DNA of 36,881 nt, taken from contig JAHFJJ010000014.1 in assembly GCA_023245895.1 (NCBI GenBank), forward strand, positions 1-36,881. The letters are read 5' to 3'. Position numbers and translations under genes: made by a program. This stretch comes from Candidatus Doudnabacteria bacterium (lineage in GTDB: Bacteria > Patescibacteriota > Doudnabacteria > UBA920). The notes below the pieces were generated by a model. The model ran no database searches. It was not told where the DNA came from and saw nothing but the letters and a program-made list of their open reading frames with translations. Below, piece by piece: positions 21,935 through 27,584 of this stretch. The stretch's first letter is position 1. Each line of letters starts with the position of its first letter.

Positions 21935-23065
21935 TTATAAAATATTATCTTTTAACTTTGTTGAAACATTTATAAACTTTTTGACTTTTCCGCCCTCCAA
22001 GTATACCAAATCCTCTATGCGGATGCCACCTAAGCCGGAAATATAAACCCCCGGCTCAATACTAAAAACCATATTGTCCAGCATTACATCTTTAGAACCC
22101 GGGGAAAGGTTAGGCAGTTCGTGGATTTCCAGGCCTGTGCCATGCCCCAGGGAATGGATAAAGTATTTTTCAAGATGTTTTTCTTTTAAGACATCTACGG
22201 ATTTTTGGTAAATATCGCCTGCCTGCACTTCTCTGTCATTGCGAGCCCCGAGTGCATCCGAGGGGCGCGGCAATCCCTTACTAAATAGATTGTTTCGGTC
22301 GGATGCACTCCCTCGCAATGACACAAATTCGATTGACTCATTATACGCCTTCTGAACCTGATTATAAGCCTCTGCCAATTTTTTTGGCGCGTGATGAAGG
22401 AATACGGTACGCGTAAAATCCGAACAATAATTTTTATATTTAAAGCCAAAGTCGATTATTATCGATTCGCCTGCTTTTATTTTTTTGGCCGATGGCACAT
22501 GGTGGGGCACAGCCGCGTTAGCGCCCGACGCAACAATTGCGGGAAAAGATAAATCATTCGCTCCCATTTTTAAACCCGAAGATTCAATAAATTTAGCTAA
22601 TTTAATTTCCGTCAAAGCAGGCCGAGAGCCTGCACTACGTCTTAGTTCTTTTTTCACGAGTCCAAAAACCCTTTCCACAATCTGCATGGACTTTTTTACA
22701 TTGGCAATCTCCCCGGGCTCTTTAACGACACGCTGATAGTCCACCGGATCCCGTTTTACTGAAACCCTAATTCTTAATTCCTTGTTCTTAATTCTAATAT
22801 ACTTCACTTCCCCATAGGTAAAATCGCTAAAAACTTCTAAGCTTTCTTTTTTACCTATGTACTTACCAACATTTTTTAAAAAGTCTGTTTTTACTCCATC
22901 AACTTTTTCCAGTCCATCCCCTAAAAACACAACTTGCGATGGCTTTACGAGCAAATACCCATGCATAAAAACCCGTCCTGTTAAATAGAGCAGGTTTTCT
23001 TTTTTCTTAATTAAGATGGGGTTGTTTAGGGAACTTTGGAGTTTTTTTAATCTTTGGATATTCAT
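21935..23065 (-). CDS. M24-family metallopeptidase (Xaa-Pro aminopeptidase-like)
   Basis: A 376-residue pita-bread-fold peptidase. Residues 1-115 form the creatinase-like N-terminal domain. The catalytic domain shows VPHHVPS, IIIDFGFKYKNYCSDFTRTV (two metal Asp), HSLGHGTGLEIHE (metal His), VFSIEPGVY (Glu) and GGIRIEDLV (Glu), so all five metal ligands are present. The likely role is removal of N-terminal residues before proline. The frame stays open 19 codons further upstream into a family C repeat; I use the ATG at 23065 (MNIQRLKKL), where conserved sequence begins. A family A repeat supplies residues about 248-277 and a low-complexity repeat about 89-100. Confidence 0.92.
   Translation of the reverse strand: MNIQRLKKLQSSLNNPILIKKKENLLYLTGRVFMHGYLLVKPSQVVFLGDGLEKVDGVKTDFLKNVGKYIGKKESLEVFSDFTYGEVKYIRIKNKELRIRVSVKRDPVDYQRVVKEPGEIANVKKSMQIVERVFGLVKKELRRSAGSRPALTEIKLAKFIESSGLKMGANDLSFPAIVASGANAAVPHHVPSAKKIKAGESIIIDFGFKYKNYCSDFTRTVFLHHAPKKLAEAYNQVQKAYNESIEFVSLRGSASDRNNLFSKGLPRPSDALGARNDREVQAGDIYQKSVDVLKEKHLEKYFIHSLGHGTGLEIHELPNLSPGSKDVMLDNMVFSIEPGVYISGLGGIRIEDLVYLEGGKVKKFINVSTKLKDNIL
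22234..22323. repeat. Family A palindromic repeat in frame in the M24 peptidase gene
   Basis: A 90-base copy (30 codons): TGTCATTGCGAG at the left, CTCCCTCGCAATGACA at the right, with GCGGCAATCCC and AGATTG inner arms. It encodes residues about 248-277 (SLRGSASDRNN and onward), between two helices of the catalytic domain. Confidence 0.9.
22767..22801. repeat. AT-rich low-complexity repeat in the M24 peptidase gene
   Basis: Three near-copies of AATTAAGAAT-type units on the minus strand encode IRIKNKELRIRVS. It lies in the N-terminal domain near the domain boundary. Confidence 0.55.
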
Positions 23066-23081
23066 TGCGGTAAATAAGGCT

Positions 23082-23181
23082 CTCCCTCCCCTTTTAAGGG
23101 GAGGGTCGGGGAGAGGTTGCAAATTTCTCCCCTTTTAAGGGGATATGTCGCGAGTGCAGCCGAGGGACAGAGAGGTTGCAG
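23082..23181. repeat. Left flanking repeat (C1 + C2 units) of the DUF559 element
   Basis: The outer unit C1 is CTCCCCTTTTAAGGGGAGGG followed by TCGGGGAGAGGTTGCA. The inner unit C2 is CTCCCCTTTTAAGGGGATAT followed by GTCGCGAGTGCAGCCGAGGG and ACAGAGAGGTTGCAG. Both are repeated in inverted orientation on the other side of the nuclease gene. C2 also matches the insert at 2010-2063 in purH. Confidence 0.85.
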
Positions 23182-23538
23182 TTACACACCGCAAGCCTTC
23201 TTAATAGTTTCTAGAACGCCTTCTATATTATTATCTATGTCGTTATTCCAGAACCTTAAAACCTGATAACCGAAACTCTCTGCGAATGCTTGTTTGCGTT
23301 TATCGTCATCAAAAATTTTTTTATCTGAATGCTGCCCGCCGTCTGCCTCAACCAAAACCATCTTTTCTCGGCAGCTGAAGTCAAAAATGTAAGTACCGAC
23401 GTTGACCTGTCTTTTAAAATTTAATCCGTAAAATCTTTTTGCTCTTAAATAATGCCATAACTTTGCTTCCCACGGAGTTTGATTTTTCCTGAGCAGGCGG
23501 GAGTTGGTTAAATAGGGTTCCGGGATAATTCTTTTCAT
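23182..23538 (-). CDS. DUF559-family endonuclease-like protein
   Basis: A 118-residue DUF559 protein, a small single-domain relative of Vsr-type PD-(D/E)xK nucleases. The conserved N-terminal RLLRKNQTPWEAKLWHYLR (with Glu24), FKRQVNVGTYIFDF (Asp53), LVEADGGQH (Glu64, Asp66, His70), DDDKRKQAF and YQVLRFWNNDI are all in place, so catalysis is plausible. The frame opens nine codons upstream inside a flanking repeat; I take the ATG at 23538 because family conservation starts near there. The gene is bracketed on both sides by inverted pairs of family C units, which makes it look like the cargo or the engine of a small mobile element (about 570 bases in all). Confidence 0.85.
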   Translation of the reverse strand: MKRIIPEPYLTNSRLLRKNQTPWEAKLWHYLRAKRFYGLNFKRQVNVGTYIFDFSCREKMVLVEADGGQHSDKKIFDDDKRKQAFAESFGYQVLRFWNNDIDNNIEGVLETIKKACGV

Positions 23539-23655
23539 AATACAACCTCTCTGCCTTTTGGGCATCTCTCCTTAAAAGGAGAGAGCTCCGCAGAACAACC
23601 TGACTACTGCAACCTCTCCCTTAATCCCTCTCCTTAAAAGGAGAGGAAAACTCAT
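23539..23655. repeat. Right flanking repeat (C2 + C1 units, inverted) of the DUF559 element
   Basis: Read on the minus strand from the outside: CTCTCCTTTTAAGGAGAGGG followed by ATTAAGGGAGAGGTTGCAG (C1), then CTCTCCTTTTAAGGAGAGAT followed by GCCCAAAAGGCAGAGAGGTT (C2) just before the start codon. The order and orientation mirror the left flank. The glyS stop follows directly at 23656. Confidence 0.85.
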
Positions 23656-25005
23656 TTACTCCAGTTTGTTGCTAATATAGCTTACCAACTCCTCAACTTT
23701 AACCCTCGGCTGTTCTTTAGTATCCCTGTCGCGGACGGTGACGGTATTGTCTTTTTCCAGGGTGTCAAAATCCACAGTAATGCAGAAAGGTGTACCAATC
23801 TCGTCCTGGCTGTAATATCTTTTGCCTACATTGCCGCGTTCGTCCCAAGCCACATTAAAATGCTTTTGAAGTTCATGATAAATTTCTTTAGCCTTAGCTA
23901 CTAATTCCGGTTTATTTTTAAGCAGCGGGAAAACCGCTACTTTATAAGGCGCCAGTTTTGGCGGTAATTTTAGGTAAACGCGGTCTTCTTCCTCGCGGTA
24001 TGACTCCAAAAGTGTCATCAAAAATAGCCTTGTAAGCCCAAAGGTTGGCTCAATAACATGGGGAATACTTTTCTCATTAGTTTCCGGATCCATATACTCC
24101 AAACTCTGGCCGGATTTTTCGATATGGTTCTTTAAGTCAAAGTCTGTGCGATAAGCCAAACCGAACATTTCTTTCCAACCAAAAGGCGTATTATATTCTA
24201 TATCTACTGTGCGCTTAGAATAATGCGCCAGTTCTTCTTTGTCGTGTTCGCGCAACTTTAATTTATCTTTAGAAAAGCCTAACTCTGTAAGCCAGTCCTG
24301 TTGTTCCTGTAACCAGTATTCAAAATGCTTTTCCCATTCTACTTCTTTAACGAAATATTCAAATTCCATTAAATCGAACTCCAATGTGCGGAAAATAAAA
24401 TTACCCGGAGTAATTTCATTGCGAAAAGCTTTTCCAACACTGGCGATGCCGAATGGTAAACGCTTGCGCATTGTATCCAAAACATTCTTAAAGTTCACAA
24501 ACATTGCCTGGGCAATTTCCGGACGGAGATAAACATCGGAAGAAGATTCTTCAGTAGTCCCGATTGATGTTTTAAACATTAAGTTAAACTGCTTGGGCTG
24601 AGTTAGATCCTTTAATGTTCCTGGGCATGGTCCATTTTTAAAAATCCCTGGGCATTTGTATTTACCATTATCTCCCTGTATCTGAGACTGGTTGATAGCA
24701 TCTGATCTAAAACGATTATGGCATACACTACACTCCACTAATGGATCAGTAAAGTTGGCAATATGCCCGCTAGACTCCCAAACTTTCGGGTTCATTAAAA
24801 TAGCCGCGTCCAGCCCTACCATATCCTCGCGGTTTTGGACAAACCTTTTCCACCAGGAATCGCGCAAATTATTTTTCAGCTCCACGCCCAAAGGTCCGTA
24901 GTCCCAAGAGTTGGCTAGACCGCCGTAAATTTCGCTGCCCGGAAAAACAAACCCGCGGCGCTTACAAAGTGAAACTATTTTTTCCATTAAATCGTTATTT
25001 TCCAT
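23656..25005 (-). CDS. glyS: Glycyl-tRNA synthetase, dimeric (alpha2) type
   Basis: A 449-residue class II synthetase of the alpha2 kind, the type found in eukaryotes, archaea and many bacteria, rather than the alpha2-beta2 enzyme. Landmarks are VSLCKRRGFVFPGSEIYGG, NSWDYGPLGVELK, a Cys cluster CSVCH and CPGIFKNGPC that probably binds zinc, motif 2 with GKAFRNEITPGNFIFRTLEF, and motif 3 GLTRLFLMTLLESY. The C-terminal anticodon-binding domain starts at APYKVAVFPL. The ATG is six bases after a TGT-TAAAAT extended -10, with TTGTAT 17 bases upstream, so the message is probably leaderless. Its promoter overlaps that of the plus-strand gene at 25080. Confidence 0.96.
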   Translation of the reverse strand: MENNDLMEKIVSLCKRRGFVFPGSEIYGGLANSWDYGPLGVELKNNLRDSWWKRFVQNREDMVGLDAAILMNPKVWESSGHIANFTDPLVECSVCHNRFRSDAINQSQIQGDNGKYKCPGIFKNGPCPGTLKDLTQPKQFNLMFKTSIGTTEESSSDVYLRPEIAQAMFVNFKNVLDTMRKRLPFGIASVGKAFRNEITPGNFIFRTLEFDLMEFEYFVKEVEWEKHFEYWLQEQQDWLTELGFSKDKLKLREHDKEELAHYSKRTVDIEYNTPFGWKEMFGLAYRTDFDLKNHIEKSGQSLEYMDPETNEKSIPHVIEPTFGLTRLFLMTLLESYREEEDRVYLKLPPKLAPYKVAVFPLLKNKPELVAKAKEIYHELQKHFNVAWDERGNVGKRYYSQDEIGTPFCITVDFDTLEKDNTVTVRDRDTKEQPRVKVEELVSYISNKLE

Positions 25006-25011
25006 GGGTAT

Positions 25012-25060
25012 ATTTTAACAAAAAAGGAGGCTTGATACAAGCAAAATATAGCGTTATAAT
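25012..25060. promoter_or_regulatory. Divergent promoter pair with overlapping -35 boxes (glyS and the 88-residue gene)
   Basis: Plus strand: TTGATA (25032-25037), 17 bases, TATAAT (25055-25060), close to consensus. Minus strand: TTGTAT (25035-25040), 17 bases, TAAAAT (25012-25017) with a TG extension. The -35 hexamers share three bases, so one polymerase should exclude the other. Confidence 0.7.
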
Positions 25061-25079
25061 AGGTATAAGGAGGATTGGA

Positions 25080-25346
25080 ATGAAAACTTTCCTGTTCAAG
25101 AACGTCCCTTCCATACAAAAGGCCATTCTCGCGGTCGCGGTAATGCTCCTTTTGGGGATTGGGACCTTGGTTTTTGCTGTAAGAGTTCCGCTGCCCAAAG
25201 AGGCAAGCATGTTCATTGATCTTGTGGGCATGCTCTTGCTGCTGAGCTGCCTAACCCTCTCCGGGGACATCGCCTTCGGAATCAGCCGCCTTTTGAGGGC
25301 GGACATCAAAAAGGAGATCGACGAAGCTACGCACGAACCACATTAA
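25080..25346 (+). CDS. Small two-TM membrane protein (88 residues), plus strand
   Basis: Not recognised. Two hydrophobic segments (about residues 13-33 and 43-63) are joined by a short loop with VRVPLPKEAS, and the C-terminal part (LLRADIKKEIDEATHEPH) is charged and probably cytoplasmic. AAGGAGG (25067-25073) lies six bases before the ATG, the best Shine-Dalgarno in this part of the window, and the promoter is near consensus, so expression should be strong. A bidirectional terminator follows. Like the 76-residue gene beside leuS, it is a plus-strand gene divergent from a synthetase gene. The function is unknown; regulators or holin-like proteins can have this layout, but nothing specific supports either. 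Confidence 0.75.
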   Translation: MKTFLFKNVPSIQKAILAVAVMLLLGIGTLVFAVRVPLPKEASMFIDLVGMLLLLSCLTLSGDIAFGISRLLRADIKKEIDEATHEPH

Positions 25347-25367
25347 CCACCAACCGCAGGAAACAAC

Positions 25368-25411
25368 GCTGGCCGAGAGCACTGCCCTCGGCCAGCATTT
25401 TTATTTATTTT
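25368..25411. terminator. Bidirectional terminator between the 88-residue gene and tgt
   Basis: Ten-base arms GCTGGCCGAG (25368-25377) and CTCGGCCAGC (25387-25396) are followed by ATTTTTATTTATTTT. It serves the plus-strand gene and overlaps the end of the convergent tgt gene. Confidence 0.9.
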
Positions 25412-26597
25412 AAATTTCTTTATAGTTTGTCGCCATTTCCCCAAAATAATCGTAAGTTATGGCTTTGCGGATTTTAGCCATTAAGTTCAAGTAGAATTTT
25501 AGGTTATGCATTGTGGCAAGGCGAATAGCAAGCGGCTCCCCGGTTGCGAAAAGATGGCGTAGGTAAGACTTGGTGTGGTTCAGACACAAATAGCAGTCGC
25601 AGCCGTTGTCTACGGGCGTAAAATCTTCCTTAAATTTTTCGTTGTTGATGTTTATAGTGGAGTAGCCTTCGGTGGTATTACCCTCACCCCTAACCCCTCT
25701 CCCAGAGGGAGAGGGGGAAGAAACAGCACTAATATATAGCCGCCCATGCCTTGCCTCCCTTGTAGGAATAACACAGTCAAAAGTATCGCAACCCAGGCCC
25801 GTGGCGCGGACAATGTCAAAAGGCGTGCCAACGCCAAGCAAGTGCCTGGGAGCGGTTTCGGGCAAATGGGGCAGTGCGTAAGAAACTGCTTTCATCATTT
25901 CCTCGTGCGGCTCACCTACTGCCACGCCGCCAATGGCAAAGCCTTCAAAGCCAAAGGCGACCATATCTTTTGCTGATTGTTCACGAAGGTCAGGAAAACT
26001 GGCGCCCTGCACAATCCCCCACAACTTTTGCCCGGGGTTAACAGGGTCGCCATCAATCACAATTTTTTGATGTTCACGAATAGCGCGTTCAGCCCAACGC
26101 TTAGTTAGCGCAATAGATTCCTTTGACCGTTCGTACTCAAAAGGGTAGCCGGGAAAATCATCTAGTATTAAAGCAATATCACTTCCTAAGTTAGCTTGTA
26201 TATCTACGGATTTTTCCGGAGATAAAATTTCACTTCGTCCGTCCATGTCAAACTGGAACATGACCCCGACTTCCATCACCTTCCTCATTTTCGCCAAAGA
26301 AAAAACCTGGAAGCCGCCGCTGTCGGTAAAAATCGGCCCCTGCCAGCCCATAAATTTATGTAAGCCGCCGGCTTTGTAAACCAAAGCGTCCCCCGGCCTT
26401 TGCCACAAATGGTAAGTATTGGCCAAAATAATATCCGCGCCCCAAAATTTAAGCTCTTCGGAAGTAATACTCTTAACCGCCCCCTTAGTCCCAATAGGCA
26501 AAAACGCCGGCGTCTGGATGTCGCCATGCGCGGTGTGGATTGTCCCGGTCCTTGCCTGTGAACCGGGGTCTTTTTTTAATATGTCGAAATAAGGCAT
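25410..26597 (-). CDS. tgt: Queuine/preQ1 tRNA-ribosyltransferase
   Basis: A 395-residue TIM-barrel transglycosylase that exchanges guanine-34 of GUN-anticodon tRNAs for preQ1 (bacterial substrate). Landmarks are FTDSGGFQVFSL with Asp92, GIVQGASFPDLRE, FAIGGVAVGE, LLGVGTPFDIV, FDCVIPTREARHG (nucleophile Asp) and the zinc site CDCYLC with a downstream His. A family C repeat encodes residues about 295-306 (PSPSGRGVRGEG), directly after the RHGRLYIS segment and before NINNEKFKEDF; the family normally runs straight through. TATACT lies exactly six bases before the ATG and no Shine-Dalgarno is seen, suggesting a leaderless message. No other queuosine genes are in this window. Confidence 0.95.
   Translation of the reverse strand: MPYFDILKKDPGSQARTGTIHTAHGDIQTPAFLPIGTKGAVKSITSEELKFWGADIILANTYHLWQRPGDALVYKAGGLHKFMGWQGPIFTDSGGFQVFSLAKMRKVMEVGVMFQFDMDGRSEILSPEKSVDIQANLGSDIALILDDFPGYPFEYERSKESIALTKRWAERAIREHQKIVIDGDPVNPGQKLWGIVQGASFPDLREQSAKDMVAFGFEGFAIGGVAVGEPHEEMMKAVSYALPHLPETAPRHLLGVGTPFDIVRATGLGCDTFDCVIPTREARHGRLYISAVSSPSPSGRGVRGEGNTTEGYSTININNEKFKEDFTPVDNGCDCYLCLNHTKSYLRHLFATGEPLAIRLATMHNLKFYLNLMAKIRKAITYDYFGEMATNYKEI
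25681..25715. repeat. Family C unit in frame in tgt
   Basis: CCCTCACCCCTAACC followed by the hairpin CCTCTCCC-AGA-GGGAGAGG. It is the same unit as the left half of the composite in tatD. Confidence 0.85.
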
Positions 26598-26634
26598 TAA
26601 TATAGTATAAAGTATTTGGTATAAAGTATAAAGT

Positions 26635-26665
26635 AAAACAGCGCTCCCGGCGGGAGCGCTGTTTT
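26635..26665 (-). terminator. Terminator between the 66-residue gene and tgt
   Basis: Fourteen-base arms AAAACAGCGCTCCC and GGGAGCGCTGTTTT pair around GGC. The minus-strand side runs into TTTTACTTTATACTTT. It lies 11 bases after the stop of the 66-residue gene and upstream of the tgt promoter. Confidence 0.9.
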
Positions 26666-26675
26666 AAAAAACTAA

Positions 26676-26876
26676 TTAACTTCCCCTTTCAACATTGTCG
26701 TTATAATCCCTGAGTTGTTCAATAAGCTCTGCAATTGAACCAGCCTTCAATTTTGTACCATCCCTTAACTCAACTGACGCCTGCGCCACAGGTAAGTTGG
26801 AGGATTCCTTTGCAAACCATTCAAAACTTTCGAGCTTTGGTTCACCTGCACTTGGTGCCATTTCTGGTCTAGACAT
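26676..26876 (-). CDS. Orphan 66-residue acidic protein
   Basis: Unrecognised. The N-terminus is Pro/Glu-rich and probably disordered; the middle reads VAQASVELRDGTKLKAGS and the end IAELIEQLRDYNDNVERG, looking like a small beta-hairpin followed by a helix. No membrane segment or Cys. It is the last gene of a cluster of three short orphan ORFs between pnp and tgt and is followed directly by a strong terminator. No Shine-Dalgarno is visible. Confidence 0.5.
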   Translation of the reverse strand: MSRPEMAPSAGEPKLESFEWFAKESSNLPVAQASVELRDGTKLKAGSIAELIEQLRDYNDNVERGS

Positions 26877-26897
26877 AAATAATAGCTTAATATTAGT

Positions 26898-27245
26898 TTA
26901 GTTAATAGTTTCTTTTGACAATTTACTTAATATTTCTTCTAAACCTTTCCTACCTTTCTCTCTAACAATTTCCGCCACACTTACCCTAAATTCAGCTTTC
27001 TTATCAAAGTATTGAGCTATTTGCTGGTCAGTAATATCAGGATGTTCTTGAAAAAAACCTACTTCCCTAATTATTTGTTCTATATCCCTTGGCCCTAAAG
27101 AAGCTAAATCTGCAAAGTGTTTTTCAACAAGCTGACTTGCTTCAATAGCTCGTCTTACAGAACCTCTTTTATGGGCAAAATGAGACGGAGGAGTATTGTC
27201 CAAGTTACTGATGAGTGTATTTTCATTACTTCTAAAATGGGCCAT
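26898..27245 (-). CDS. Orphan 115-residue protein
   Basis: Unrecognised. It is soluble and largely helical after a polar N-terminus of about 25 residues (rich in Asn and Ser). The segments RRAIEASQLVEKHFADLASLG, DIEQIIREVGFF and a possible helix-turn-helix-like stretch DITDQQIAQYFDKKAEFRVSVAEI are visible; the last could be a small DNA-binding region, but it is not diagnostic. A TGT-TAAAAT box lies about 34 bases upstream of the ATG. It is the middle gene of the three-ORF cluster, 21 bases before the 66-residue gene. Confidence 0.5.
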   Translation of the reverse strand: MAHFRSNENTLISNLDNTPPSHFAHKRGSVRRAIEASQLVEKHFADLASLGPRDIEQIIREVGFFQEHPDITDQQIAQYFDKKAEFRVSVAEIVREKGRKGLEEILSKLSKETIN

Positions 27246-27308
27246 AAGCTAAACTTTAAATATGGACTATAAGCTGATTTTAACACAAAATTCTTAACTG
27301 TCAAAACC

Positions 27309-27569
27309 CTACCCATGTACGCCTTTGGCTTTTGGAGCGGCATTTGCGCTAGGGTTTACATCGACAAGTTCTCTAAAGGCCTTAAGGTCGTTGTCTAATA
27401 AACCAGCAAACTTGGGAAAGTCCCCTGCAATTTCCTTTTGGCGCTCAGGGTGCAAACCAATAAATTCCGCTAATGACTCAGGTGAAGAAAGAAGGAACTT
27501 CCTAAACTGAGTCGACATTCCCTTTACATCAGGTATTTGTGTTGTAGGAGCTTCTAAAATTTCGGGCAT
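27309..27569 (-). CDS. Orphan 86-residue protein downstream of pnp
   Basis: Unrecognised. The sequence is helical in its middle (STQFRKFLLSSPESLAEFIG, then PERQKEIAGDFPKFAGLL, then DLKAFRELVDV) and ends in an Ala/Asn/Lys-rich tail. The repeated spacing of SPESLAEFIGLHP and GDFPKFAGLLDND suggests two short alpha-helical repeats. It begins 15 bases after the pnp stop on the same strand, so it is likely cotranscribed with pnp. No signal peptide, Cys or membrane segment is seen. Confidence 0.55.
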   Translation of the reverse strand: MPEILEAPTTQIPDVKGMSTQFRKFLLSSPESLAEFIGLHPERQKEIAGDFPKFAGLLDNDLKAFRELVDVNPSANAAPKAKGVHG

Positions 27570-27584
27570 ATACTGCCAATTTAT

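Noticed and set aside
23066-23122. N-terminal extension of the M24 peptidase
   Set aside because: The extra residues (QPLPDPPLKRGG) are translated family C repeat, and a good ATG follows where homology begins.
1536-25715. CRISPR array from the repeated sequences
   Set aside because: The repeats are palindromic, dispersed over the window and lie inside genes; there is no regular repeat-spacer spacing.
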